Source: CADEED01 sp035765415
GTDB taxonomy: Bacteria; Pseudomonadota; Gammaproteobacteria; Steroidobacterales; Steroidobacteraceae
Assembly: GCA_035765415.1 (NCBI GenBank)
Contig: DASTXR010000154.1
Location: 42,209 to 106,208 of the forward strand
DNA: 64,000 nt
Direction of reading: 5' to 3'
Part shown: positions 8,549 through 17,692 of the stretch, piece after piece
Position numbering within the stretch: position 1 is the stretch's first letter
How the letters are laid out: each line of letters begins with the position of its first letter
Position numbers and translations under genes: made by a program
The notes under the pieces: generated by a model
Told to the model about the DNA's origin: nothing
Database searches by the model: none
Seen by the model: only the letters and a program-made list of their open reading frames with translations

Positions 8549-11308
8549 TCAAAACTTCGCGCGAACGCCGAGGTACATGCGTTTGCCGAAGGTTTCGTTG
8601 CCGATACGGCGGAACGGGTTGTTGTACTCGACCTTCTGTTCGTCGAGCAGGTTGACGATGTCGGCGAACACCGTGAAGTTGTCGTTCACGTTCCAGCTCG
8701 CCGACGCGTCGAGCGTGCCGTAGTCGTCATTGAACTCCGGCAATCCACCGCGACCCGCCGGCGTCAGCAGCCAGGCCTCACGCCAGTTGTAGGCCGTGCG
8801 CACGCTGAACTTGTCGGTCTCGTAGTACAACGACGCGTTGTAGCTCAGGCCCGAGACGCCGGGGAACGGGAGGAGCTCCCCGGTCAGCAGGTTTCTGCCC
8901 TGGAACCCTTCGTCTTCGGACCATGTGGCATTGGCCATCACGCCAAAGTTCCGCCACGCGCCTTCGAGGAAGTCGAACGCGAACTGACCACCGATTTCGA
9001 AGCCGTCGATGGTGACTTCGTCGAGACCGTTGACGGGCCGGGTGATGTTGTACGTGAGCCCGTCGATCACTTCCGGCGCCGCGGTGTTGACGATGAAGCG
9101 TGAAATTTCCGTGCGGAATGCCGCGACCGAAACGTAGTTCACGTCGGAGAAGTAATACTCGAAGCCCACGTCGTATTGATTGGCCTTGAACGGCAGCAGA
9201 TCCGGGTTGCCGCGCGATCCGGTGAGGCCGACGATGTCCGTCGAGCGCCGGAATGCGAGCTGCGCAGGATTCGGTCGCGCCATCACCTCGCCCGCGGTCA
9301 TGCGACCGACGAAGTTTTCGGTGAAATCGAATCGCACGTTGATGGATGGCAGCCAGTCGTTGTATCCGCCGGCTTGCGAGGCCGTCGGGAAGGTGATCAC
9401 GGCGCCCTGCTGCACGCGGTTGTAGCCTTCCGAGAGTGTGTTCGTATCGTAGTAACGAACACCGAGCAGCGCGCTGACGGGCACGACGGAGTTGTCCCAT
9501 GCGAACGACGCCTGCAGATAGCCGGCCAGCGTTTCTTCCTGCACCGACCACGTGTCCAGGTAGTTCTGGAACGTGCCATTGGTGCCGGGATTCGAGTTCG
9601 CGCCGTACGGGTCCATCGTGAGGCCGCTGGCGGCGATGGTCGCCTCGTAGGTCGCGTCGCCGTTGTCGTTCCAGTGCTTGATGCCGCCGTTGAAACCCAG
9701 GTCACCGGTTTCGAAAAACGGCACTTCGTTGACACCCGAGTTGTCGTTGACGATGCCGGCGATCACCGACTGGGCCACGGCCACCGTGGTGGTCGCTCCG
9801 GTGCTGGCCGGCGTCGGCGTGCGGCTGCTGACCTGAATCGTGCGCGCGTAGAGCAGGCTCTCCATCGTCACGTCGCGCTTCTCGACACCCGCTTTCACGG
9901 ACGTGAGCCAGTCGAGCTCGGGCTTGAATTCCACGTTGAACTGCGCGCCCTCTTCTTCCTGGTTGTTGGTGCGCGGGTTGAACACGGCGGCCAGGTTGTT
10001 GACCAGCCCACCGCTCGTCGTGTCGATGCCGGGGAATGAGAAGTTAGGAGCGTCTTCGCCGCCGGTGTAGTCGATGATGGCTCGCGGGACGCCGAAGATC
10101 GTGGCAGTCGAGTTCTTCTCGTCGTTCTGCACTTCACCACGCGCGTAGGTGACGCGACCGTCGAACTTCCAGGTCTCGTTGCTCCATTCGGAGCCGAGGA
10201 TGGCGTTGTACTGCTCGCGCTCGAGCTGGCCGTTGATGTTGCGATACGCCAGGTCCATCGGGAACGCGGCGCTGCTGGTGAGCTCGATGTGATCGATAGT
10301 GTTGTCCGCCCCCACCGACGAGTTCGCGTAGTCGATGAGGCCGCCGGCAGCGCCGAGCTGCATGAGCATGCTGCTGACTTCCTCGCGGCCTTTCGCGTAG
10401 GTGCCGTCGAGGAAAAGCTTGAATTCATCGTTCGGGCGCCAGTCGACGACGGTATTGAATGCCTGGCGCGTCGTCTCGCGCCGGTCGATGATGTAGCGCG
10501 GAATTTCCGGGACCCAGTCGAGCGTTCCATCGGCGTTGACGTCGGTGCCGCGGCCCGGGGTCGCTCCTGCGCCCGTCGCCGTGGGAGCGCGACGCAACCA
10601 GCCGGTGGTGCGCGCGTTGTTGCTGTCGAGGTGGCGCGTTTCGTACTGCGCCGACATCAGCACACCGAGAGTGCCGTCGAGGAATATCTTGCTGCCGATC
10701 AGTGCCAGCTTCGGATCGATGGCATCGGCGAGATCGCTGTAGACGCCCTGCACCGATCCCGCCATGAATCCTTCAGGTTGATCGAAAGGATGGCGTGTGA
10801 TCACGCGCACCGTGCCGATACCGCCCTCGGTCATTTCCGGCGTCGGCGTCTTCACGACTTCGACGCGCGAAACGAATTCCACCGGCAGGTCACGGAAATC
10901 CACGTCGCGGCCGCCACCCACGGTCAGTGACAACGCGGAAACGCCATTGAGCTCCACGCGGATCAGCGACTGGTCGGCGCCGCGGATGCTGACGCTGCGC
11001 CCTTCGCCGTCCTGGCGGTTGATCTGCACGCCGGGTACACGCTGAATGGCTTCGCCGATGTTCTTGTCCGGGAAGTCACCGACGTCTTCGGCCGAGATGG
11101 CGTCCACCACCTGGATTGATTCGCGCTTGATTCCGAGCGAGTCGCGCATCGATGCGCGGATGCCGCTGACGATGACTTCTTCCAGCTCCTCGGACTCCAC
11201 GGCTTGCTGCGCATTCACCTGCGCGCTCGCTGCGATCGCAAGACCGGCGAGTGCGCAGGTCATTCCCGACGAACCCGAACTTAGAAAACGACGCTTGATG
11301 CTCACCAC
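8549..11308 (-). CDS. TonB-dependent receptor, probably for plant oligosaccharides
   Basis: A 919-residue outer-membrane receptor. After a signal peptide ending near AQVNAQ come the TonB-box-like ELEEVIVSGIRASMRDS, a plug domain (DFPDKNIGEAIQRVPGVQINR, GRSVSIRGADQSLIRVELNG, VEVVKTPTPEMTEGGIGTV) and a long beta-barrel ending in the aromatic-terminated YLGVRAKF. The GIRASMRDSL motif is typical of Caulobacter/Xanthomonas carbohydrate receptors. The start is GTG at 11308 (or the next GTG) behind a GGGGGG ribosome site. Divergent from a PL22 lyase and upstream of GH39, so uptake of pectic oligosaccharides is the likely role; the ligand is inference. Confidence 0.93.
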   Translation of the reverse strand: MVSIKRRFLSSGSSGMTCALAGLAIAASAQVNAQQAVESEELEEVIVSGIRASMRDSLGIKRESIQVVDAISAEDVGDFPDKNIGEAIQRVPGVQINRQDGEGRSVSIRGADQSLIRVELNGVSALSLTVGGGRDVDFRDLPVEFVSRVEVVKTPTPEMTEGGIGTVRVITRHPFDQPEGFMAGSVQGVYSDLADAIDPKLALIGSKIFLDGTLGVLMSAQYETRHLDSNNARTTGWLRRAPTATGAGATPGRGTDVNADGTLDWVPEIPRYIIDRRETTRQAFNTVVDWRPNDEFKLFLDGTYAKGREEVSSMLMQLGAAGGLIDYANSSVGADNTIDHIELTSSAAFPMDLAYRNINGQLEREQYNAILGSEWSNETWKFDGRVTYARGEVQNDEKNSTATIFGVPRAIIDYTGGEDAPNFSFPGIDTTSGGLVNNLAAVFNPRTNNQEEEGAQFNVEFKPELDWLTSVKAGVEKRDVTMESLLYARTIQVSSRTPTPASTGATTTVAVAQSVIAGIVNDNSGVNEVPFFETGDLGFNGGIKHWNDNGDATYEATIAASGLTMDPYGANSNPGTNGTFQNYLDTWSVQEETLAGYLQASFAWDNSVVPVSALLGVRYYDTNTLSEGYNRVQQGAVITFPTASQAGGYNDWLPSINVRFDFTENFVGRMTAGEVMARPNPAQLAFRRSTDIVGLTGSRGNPDLLPFKANQYDVGFEYYFSDVNYVSVAAFRTEISRFIVNTAAPEVIDGLTYNITRPVNGLDEVTIDGFEIGGQFAFDFLEGAWRNFGVMANATWSEDEGFQGRNLLTGELLPFPGVSGLSYNASLYYETDKFSVRTAYNWREAWLLTPAGRGGLPEFNDDYGTLDASASWNVNDNFTVFADIVNLLDEQKVEYNNPFRRIGNETFGKRMYLGVRAKF

Positions 11309-11635
11309 GGCTGGCCCCCCAAAGTGGTTGATTGGACGCCGAAACCCTAGGGCGACGGCGGCCGGTGACGTACTAGACTGTGCGCGAATTTGCTCCTTGT
11401 TGATCGCTATTGCAAGTTTTCGTGATACGCATCAACTCTTGACGGTGGGGTGTTGGTGAAAACGCACGAATGTGTGTCGTCCCAATTCTCCATTTTCCGA
11501 AGCCCTGATGCGCTTCAACGAGGCTGGCTGTGCCTTTTCAGTCGCAAATGGAGTTGCATCCCGCCTTTGCCGTATCGATCAGAATTGTGCATATTCGATC
11601 ACAGTGCACCGAGGCGCCAATTCGAGGGGATTGAA
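11309..11635. promoter_or_regulatory. Divergent promoter region, TonB receptor 1 / PL22 lyase
   Basis: A 327-bp stretch without a gene, less G+C rich than its flanks. It must hold the promoters for both divergent genes. CTCTTGACGG around 11433 offers a possible plus-strand -35. I see no convincing operator palindrome. Confidence 0.45.
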
Positions 11636-12955
11636 ATGCGAATGAATTGCCAGCTCGCGTCGTGGAGCTTGATAGCCCTCCTGGGAACTACCGCTGTCGC
11701 GCAATCTGCGGAACCCACGAGCGCAACGGCGCCGCCCGCAGAGTGGATAGAACCCGTCACGGGTCATCGCGTGGTCCGCCTGTCGACCGAGCCCGGGACG
11801 CGATCGATGTATTTCCACCAGAACAGCATTACGCCCGACGGTCGATACGTGATCACCGAAGCGCCGTCCGGCATCGTGGCCATCGAAATCGCCACGCGCA
11901 AAAACGAATTGATCGTCCCCGGCAAGGTGCGCGCGCTGTTCGTCGGACGTAAATCCGGGCTGGTGTATTTCTCGCAGAGCACGGGCGCCGGCGATTCGGA
12001 GCAACGCACGCCCACGACCATATTCACGGTTCCCGCAAGCGGCGGGTCACCGCGGCGCATCGCGCAGATCGAGCGCGGATTCATCGGCTCGGTCAATGCC
12101 GACGAATCTTTGTTGCTGGGTGTATATGCGGAACGCGCCTGGCAACTCGAGCAGGGGCCGCGCGATCCACGGTTCGACGCCAACTACGCCGCCACCGGCA
12201 AGGACGGCAAGCCGCTGACTTTCGCGGAAGCCAAGGAAGTGCGCCTGTTGCAACGCGAGCAGGCGCGCATCCCGATGGCCATGTTCACCGTGAGCACCGC
12301 GACGGGCGAACAGAAGATCATTCACCGCTCCACGGACTGGTTGAACCATCTGCAGTTCTCGCCGACGGATCCGCAGGAACTCATTTTTTGCCATGAAGGG
12401 CCATGGCACCGCGTCGATCGCGTCTGGGCGATGAAGCTCGGTGGCAAGCCGCGCCTGGTACATCGCCGCACGATGAACATGGAAATCGCCGGCCACGAGT
12501 TCTTCGACGTCGACGGCAAGACCATCTGGTACGACCTGCAGACGCCGCGCGGCGAAGTGTTCTGGCTGGCGTCAGCCGCCCCCGATGGAACCCGTCGCTG
12601 GTACCACGTCGATCGCGACCATTGGTCGGTGCACTTCCAGATCTCGCCGGACGGAAAGACGTTCGCCGGCGATGGCGGCGACGAGGAAATGGTGGCCCAC
12701 GCAAAGGACGGGAAATGGCTGTACTCGTTCACGCCGCAGGACATTCCCGACGTCGCAGGAATCTCGGCGCCGAACGCCAGCGATCTCGTGCATCCCGGAA
12801 CTCTGCGCGCCGAGCGCCTGGTCGACATGAAGAAACACGACTACCGGCTGGAGCCCAACATCATCTTCACGCTGGACGGCAAGTGGCTCATTTTCCGCTC
12901 GAACATGCACGGGGACGTGCACACCTACAAGGTGGAGCTGGCGAAGCGTCCCTAA
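11636..12955 (+). CDS. Oligogalacturonate lyase, PL22 family
   Basis: Beta-eliminates short unsaturated galacturonides into 5-keto-4-deoxyuronate units, a late step of pectin breakdown. The 439-residue product has a signal peptide (to about SLIALLGTTAVAQSAE, so periplasmic) and beta-propeller features of PL22: EWIEPVTGHRVVRLS, SMYFHQNSITPDGRYVI, HLQFSPTDPQELIFCHEGPW with its metal-binding His, and DVDGKTIWYDLQTPRGE. The start ATG follows GAGGGGA by five bases. The best-known enzyme, Ogl, is cytoplasmic and about 388 residues, so this exported form is longer. Its stop overlaps the convergent rhaK stop by 4 bp. Confidence 0.88.
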   Translation: MRMNCQLASWSLIALLGTTAVAQSAEPTSATAPPAEWIEPVTGHRVVRLSTEPGTRSMYFHQNSITPDGRYVITEAPSGIVAIEIATRKNELIVPGKVRALFVGRKSGLVYFSQSTGAGDSEQRTPTTIFTVPASGGSPRRIAQIERGFIGSVNADESLLLGVYAERAWQLEQGPRDPRFDANYAATGKDGKPLTFAEAKEVRLLQREQARIPMAMFTVSTATGEQKIIHRSTDWLNHLQFSPTDPQELIFCHEGPWHRVDRVWAMKLGGKPRLVHRRTMNMEIAGHEFFDVDGKTIWYDLQTPRGEVFWLASAAPDGTRRWYHVDRDHWSVHFQISPDGKTFAGDGGDEEMVAHAKDGKWLYSFTPQDIPDVAGISAPNASDLVHPGTLRAERLVDMKKHDYRLEPNIIFTLDGKWLIFRSNMHGDVHTYKVELAKRP

Positions 12956-14319
12956 GCCTTTTCTTCGAGGCGATGGCGCCAGTTCGACTGGTATTCGAGC
13001 AGCCCCGGCAGCCGCAGCGGCGCCACGGACGTCAACGCGCCCGTCGCGGGTGAAGGCAGGCGCGCCAGATGCGCTGCGACTCGCGTGCCCCCGCCTTCCG
13101 GATAGGTACGCACGGTGCCCACCGGCACGCACGCGGCTAACAATCTTGCGAACAACGGATTTCGCGCCAGCGGGCCATCCACGAAAATTTCGCCGGCCGC
13201 GCCCAGCGACTCGATCAACACCGCGGTCATCAACGCCGAATAGATCGTTGCCAGCGCGGCGCGCTGCGTGCCGTGCAGCGAGTCGACGCCCTCGAGGCGC
13301 CCGCGCCGTCCGGAGTATGGCCCGGCGCTCGCGAACGATGGCAGTGCGATCGAGCCCTGCGACAACACCTCGATCACGGCATCGATCGTGGGTTCATCGG
13401 CACTCTGCGCAATGGCTTCGTACTCCCGCCCACCCATGTATCGCGCCGTCGCGACCGGCTCGCCGAATGCGTTGACGTTGGCGAGCATGTCGCGTTGCTC
13501 GATCAATCGCCGGAGGTCTCCGCGATTCGCCATCACGATGGTCCACGTGCCGCTCGAGACCACGGTGAACGCCTCGCGCTCGCGGTCCATGAGGAAGCGC
13601 AGGTATGAGGCGTTGGAATCGTGGATGCCGCAGGCCACTTCACACGTCGCGCTGAGGCCTGTCGCCGCGGCGACGCCGGGCCTGATGCACCCGAGACGCG
13701 CGTTCGCCGGGTATTGCGGCGGCATCATGCGCGCCCAGCCCTGCTTGCGCGCCAGCGCCGAATAGGTGCGCTCGTGCGGGCGCCACAGGTCGGTATGAGT
13801 ACCCAGCGAAGTCACTTCCGCCGCCATGGTTCCCGACAGGCGCCATGACCAGTACTGCGGATAGAGCAGCAGATGTGCGGCGCGCTGGAATATCTCCGCG
13901 CGCCGCGTCTGCAGATAGTAGAGCTGGCGGCCAAGGTTGAGGCCCTGCGGAAGACTGGGGGAAAACGTCAGCGAATAGTTGTCACGCAGCGGCGCGTACT
14001 CCGCGCTCACCTCGTCGAAGCGCTGGTCTTCATAGTCGGGCGCAACCAGGACTTCGCCCGCGTGATCGACCAGCACCGCCGCGGCGCCATGCGCGATGGG
14101 CACGATGACCGCGATGCGTTCGCGCTGTGGCGCGGCGCGCAGCGATTCGAGCAGCCAGGTCTCGATGGCCACGACATCGAGCTCGCGCCCGGCGGCGCCC
14201 TGCGCCACATTGTTAGCCCGGCGCACGCTCCAGATTTCCTGGCCCAGCGTCGGATCGACGACGGCAAGTTTGGCGTTGGTCTTGCCGACGTCGAACACCG
14301 CGATGAGTGGGCCCGTCAT
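12952..14319 (-). CDS. rhaK: FGGY-family sugar kinase, probable rhamnose-locus kinase
   Basis: Sugar kinase of 455 residues acting in the cytoplasm. The N-terminal phosphate loop is FDVGKTNAKLAVVD, the FGGY core is visible in QGLNLGRQLYYLQT, TSLGTHTDLW and CGIHDSNASYL, and a C-terminal ATP-binding part contains SSGTWTIVMAN and EIFVDGPLARNPLF. As last gene of rhaRSTPQK it matches RhaK of the Rhizobium leguminosarum locus, which phosphorylates rhamnulose (or rhamnose) and is tied to transport there. The ATG overlaps the rhaQ stop (ATGA), confirming the start. Its stop lies 4 bp inside the convergent lyase gene. Confidence 0.85.
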   Translation of the reverse strand: MTGPLIAVFDVGKTNAKLAVVDPTLGQEIWSVRRANNVAQGAAGRELDVVAIETWLLESLRAAPQRERIAVIVPIAHGAAAVLVDHAGEVLVAPDYEDQRFDEVSAEYAPLRDNYSLTFSPSLPQGLNLGRQLYYLQTRRAEIFQRAAHLLLYPQYWSWRLSGTMAAEVTSLGTHTDLWRPHERTYSALARKQGWARMMPPQYPANARLGCIRPGVAAATGLSATCEVACGIHDSNASYLRFLMDREREAFTVVSSGTWTIVMANRGDLRRLIEQRDMLANVNAFGEPVATARYMGGREYEAIAQSADEPTIDAVIEVLSQGSIALPSFASAGPYSGRRGRLEGVDSLHGTQRAALATIYSALMTAVLIESLGAAGEIFVDGPLARNPLFARLLAACVPVGTVRTYPEGGGTRVAAHLARLPSPATGALTSVAPLRLPGLLEYQSNWRHRLEEKA

Positions 14320-15263
14320 CGTCTGACCCTGGGCCTGTTCACAAGGGCCGGAACGGCGACCACGAGGATGAGCAGCGTACCGATGAAAATCGACATCACG
14401 ATTCCGGGAATGTTCATGAGTCCGAGCCCGAAGGTCACCAATCCGAATACAAACGCGGCCAACACCACGCCGAGAATACTGCCCTTGCCGCCCCACACCG
14501 AAACGCCACCGAGGATCACCATGCTGATGATCTCGAGTTCCCAGCCCTGCGCAATCGACGGCCGCGTGGACCCGAGGCGCGAGGTCAGCAGCACGGCGGC
14601 GAGCCCGCTGAACAGCCCCGTGAGCGCGAACAGCGCGAATCGGTATCGATTCACCGGAACTCCCGCGAACCGGCTGGCGACCGGGTTGGCGCCGATGGCG
14701 AAAATGGTCCGGCCCCAACGCGTCCGATGCAGAAACACACCAAACAATATTGCGAACAGCGCGAACAATGCCAGCTCGACGGACACCGGGCCGGCGAGAT
14801 AACCCTGGCCGAAGGCCGCGAAAGATTCCGGATAGTCCTTGAGAACACGGTCTCCGAGCACTGCATACGCTGCGCCACGAAATAAAGTCATCGTGCCGAT
14901 GGTCGCGACGATGGAAGGAACCCGGCCGAGCGTCACCAGCGCGCCGTTGATGCAGCCGGCCAGCAAGCCGGTGCCGAGGCCGATACCGGCAATGCCCGCG
15001 GTGCCCATGCCCTGCGCCGACGCCAGCCCCATGGCCACGGATGAGAGCGCAATGATGGCCGCCACAGAAATGTCGATCTCGCCCGCGATGATGAGCAGCG
15101 CCAGCGGCAGCGCAACGATCGCCCTTTCGGTGAAGTTGAACGTCGCGTCCGAGAGGGTGTCGACACTCAGGAAGTACGGCGAGAGGGTGGAGAACAGGAT
15201 GAACTCGAACACCAGCACCAGCATCAGCATCGATTCCCAGCGAAGCAAACTCGCCGGCCTCAC
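14316..15263 (-). CDS. rhaQ: Rhamnose ABC transporter permease
   Basis: A 315-residue inner-membrane protein with 8-10 hydrophobic helices and the BPD_transp_2 signature of sugar permeases: ALLIIAGEIDISVAAIIALSSVAMG, SIVATIGTMTLFRGAAY and the conserved VILGGVSVWGGKGSILGV. It pairs with RhaP as the membrane channel for the rhamnose transporter. The start is GTG at 15263, overlapping the rhaP stop as GTGA; a more distal ATG exists but would break the coupling. All signature segments are intact. Confidence 0.9.
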   Translation of the reverse strand: MRPASLLRWESMLMLVLVFEFILFSTLSPYFLSVDTLSDATFNFTERAIVALPLALLIIAGEIDISVAAIIALSSVAMGLASAQGMGTAGIAGIGLGTGLLAGCINGALVTLGRVPSIVATIGTMTLFRGAAYAVLGDRVLKDYPESFAAFGQGYLAGPVSVELALFALFAILFGVFLHRTRWGRTIFAIGANPVASRFAGVPVNRYRFALFALTGLFSGLAAVLLTSRLGSTRPSIAQGWELEIISMVILGGVSVWGGKGSILGVVLAAFVFGLVTFGLGLMNIPGIVMSIFIGTLLILVVAVPALVNRPRVRR

Positions 15264-16243
15264 GCGCGCACCTCGAGGATGGTGCGCTTGTACTCGCGCT
15301 GGCGCGCGCTCAACAACACGGCGACGAGGATCACCACGCCATTGATGAACATCTGCCAGAACGCCGAGATGCCGACCAGCGGCAGACTGCTGCGGATGAT
15401 GCCGATGAAGAGGCATCCGAGCACCACGCCCACGGCCGATCCCACGCCGCCGGCAATCGCAACACCACCGATCAGGCAGGCCGCGATGACGGAAAGCTCG
15501 AAGCCGAGCGCAATGTCGGTATACGCGACCGCGAAGCGCGCGACCCAGAGATATCCGCAGACGCCCGCGAGCGCGCCGCATATCGTGTAGGCCACGAACT
15601 GCATGCGGCCCGCATCGATGCCCGAGTAGTTTGCCGCCTCGGGATTCCCGCCCGCGGCATAGAGGTCGCGCGCCAGGCGCGAACGGCGCAACGCGACCAC
15701 GAACACCGCGGTCACGGCCAGCGCCAGCCAGGAAAGCAGCGTGAGACCCAGGAATTCGCCGCGCGGAAAAGCCAGGAAGCCGCGCGACATCTCGTTTTCG
15801 TTGACCCAGGCGCCTTTGGACAGGAGGTAGATCGCGCCGCGGTAGATGGACATGGTTCCGAGCGTCACGACGATCGGCGGGAGGCGCAGCTTCCAGACCA
15901 GCACGCCGTTGAAAGCGCCTAACAAGGCTCCCGATACGAGCGTGAGGACCAGGATCGGCGCCACTCCCATTCCAGGCCAGGCCCGATCGAAGACTGCCGC
16001 CAGCATGCCGCACAACGCGAGATTCGCCGCGATCGACAGGTCGATGCCACGGACGAGGATGACCAGCATCTGCCCGAGAGCCAGCATGATGAGAATCGCC
16101 GTGTCGTCGAGCAGGCCGGCCAGGTTGCGAGGCGCCGCGAATCCGGGGAACGCGAATGTCACGGCAAGGAACAGCGCCAGCGTGAGCGCCGCGAACGCGA
16201 GGTCGCGGCGTGTATGGCCCGACAACGTCCTGATCCCGCTCAT
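15260..16243 (-). CDS. rhaP: Rhamnose ABC transporter permease
   Basis: Second permease of the rhamnose importer, 327 residues with multiple membrane helices. Ribose/rhamnose-type permease motifs are visible: MLVILVRGIDLSIAANLAL, PPIVVTLGTMSIYRG, AAGGNPEAANYSGI and CLIGGVAIAGGVGSAVGVV. It overlaps rhaT upstream and rhaQ downstream by four bases each, so RhaP and RhaQ are made together as the heterodimeric channel. Confidence 0.92.
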   Translation of the reverse strand: MSGIRTLSGHTRRDLAFAALTLALFLAVTFAFPGFAAPRNLAGLLDDTAILIMLALGQMLVILVRGIDLSIAANLALCGMLAAVFDRAWPGMGVAPILVLTLVSGALLGAFNGVLVWKLRLPPIVVTLGTMSIYRGAIYLLSKGAWVNENEMSRGFLAFPRGEFLGLTLLSWLALAVTAVFVVALRRSRLARDLYAAGGNPEAANYSGIDAGRMQFVAYTICGALAGVCGYLWVARFAVAYTDIALGFELSVIAACLIGGVAIAGGVGSAVGVVLGCLFIGIIRSSLPLVGISAFWQMFINGVVILVAVLLSARQREYKRTILEVRA

Positions 16244-17682
16244 GCGTCGCTCGCGGCGCGCAGGAGATTCTCGCTGGTAGCCTGCTCGCGCGTGAATTCG
16301 CCGCGCAGGCGACCACGCCGCATCACCAGCACGCGATCGGACATGCCGAGAATTTCCGGCAAGTCCGACGAGATCATCAGCACACCGCCGCCATCCCGCG
16401 CGAATTCGCTGGTCACCGCATGCACTGCCGCCTTGGCGCCCACGTCGATGCCCTTGGTCGGTTCATCGAGGATCAGCACTCCCGGCCGGCGGGCCAGCCA
16501 CTTGGCGATGACGACCTTCTGCTGATTGCCGCCGGAGAGGTTCTGCACCGGCTGCTCGGGACCCTGCGCCTTGATGGCGAGCCGGTCTATCCACTGCCGC
16601 GCCAGTCGTGACTCATCGTGCGCGCGGCACCAGCCGCGTGGCGCGAGTGTCGCCAGATTCGGCAGCGCGATGTTCGCCGCGACCGAGAAAGGCAGGACGG
16701 TTCCCTGGGTTTGCCGGTCCTCCGGCACCAGCGCGACGTCCACACCCGTGACGACAGATCCCGAGTCCGCGGCCTTGATGCCGAACAGGACTTCGGCGAG
16801 CTCGGTGCGGCCTGCGCCCACGAGGCCATACACGCCGAGGATTTCGCCGCTACGCAGCGTGAACGAAATGTCTGCGAATTCCCCGGCGCGGCTCAGGTGT
16901 TCGACGCGCAGCAACTCGGCGCCCGCCGTGGTTTCGAGCTTGGGAAACAATTGCTCGACGGGCCGGCCGACCATGAGCCGTATGAGCTCGTCGCCCGTCA
17001 CCTCGCTCACTTTTCCCGCGCTCACGGAAACCCCGTCGCGAAACACGGCGTAACGGTCCGCGAGCGCGAAGATCTCTTCGAACTTGTGACTGATGAACAG
17101 CAATGCACAGCCGGCGTCGCGCAGCTTGCGCACGATGCGAAACAGCTCGGCGCACTCGCGCTGCGACAACGACGCAGTCGGCTCGTCGAAAATGAGTACG
17201 CGCGATTCATGCGCAAGCGCGCGCGCAATCTGCATCACGTGTTTTTGCGCGATGCTCAGGCGGCCCGCCGGCAGGTCGGCGTCGAAGTCCGCATCGAGGT
17301 CGCGCAGCACCGCGGTCGCCTGCGCGCGCATCGCAGTCCAGTTCACGAGGCCACGGCGCGACGGCTGGCAGTTCACGAACAGGTTTTCGGCCACCGAGAG
17401 GTTGTCGAACGACAGGCATTCCTGGTGAACCACGCCGATTCCCAATGCGCGCGAGGCTAGCGGGTCCGCGATGCGCACCGCTTTGCCATCGAAACGGATT
17501 TCGCCGGCGTCCGGCTGGTGGATGCCCGACAGGATCTTTACCAGCGTGGACTTGCCGGCGCCGTTCTCGCCGATCAGCGCTGTGACCGCTCCGCGCGGCA
17601 ATTCGAGGCTCGCGCGCTCGAGTGCGCGCACGCCGCCGAATGACTTCCGGATGTCGGCCAGCGTCAGTAGAGATGAGTCCAC
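16240..17682 (-). CDS. rhaT: Rhamnose ABC transporter, double ATP-binding subunit
   Basis: A 480-residue protein with two fused nucleotide-binding domains, as in sugar importers of the RbsA/RhaT type. The first has Walker A GENGAGKSTLVKIL, signature-like LSIAQKHVMQIARAL and Walker B VLIFDEPTASL. The second has VYGLVGAGRTELAEVLFG in place of a canonical Walker A, LSGGNQQKVVIAKWL and VLILDEPTKGIDVG. The degenerate second site is usual for this family. The start is a GTG at 17682 with a poor ribosome site, 10 bp after rhaS. Confidence 0.94.
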   Translation of the reverse strand: MDSSLLTLADIRKSFGGVRALERASLELPRGAVTALIGENGAGKSTLVKILSGIHQPDAGEIRFDGKAVRIADPLASRALGIGVVHQECLSFDNLSVAENLFVNCQPSRRGLVNWTAMRAQATAVLRDLDADFDADLPAGRLSIAQKHVMQIARALAHESRVLIFDEPTASLSQRECAELFRIVRKLRDAGCALLFISHKFEEIFALADRYAVFRDGVSVSAGKVSEVTGDELIRLMVGRPVEQLFPKLETTAGAELLRVEHLSRAGEFADISFTLRSGEILGVYGLVGAGRTELAEVLFGIKAADSGSVVTGVDVALVPEDRQTQGTVLPFSVAANIALPNLATLAPRGWCRAHDESRLARQWIDRLAIKAQGPEQPVQNLSGGNQQKVVIAKWLARRPGVLILDEPTKGIDVGAKAAVHAVTSEFARDGGGVLMISSDLPEILGMSDRVLVMRRGRLRGEFTREQATSENLLRAASDA

Positions 17683-17692
17683 GGATTCGCTT

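Noticed and set aside
12403..13053. Plus-strand frame overlapping the end of the PL22 gene
   Set aside because: Arg/Gly-rich shadow of the lyase gene in another frame.
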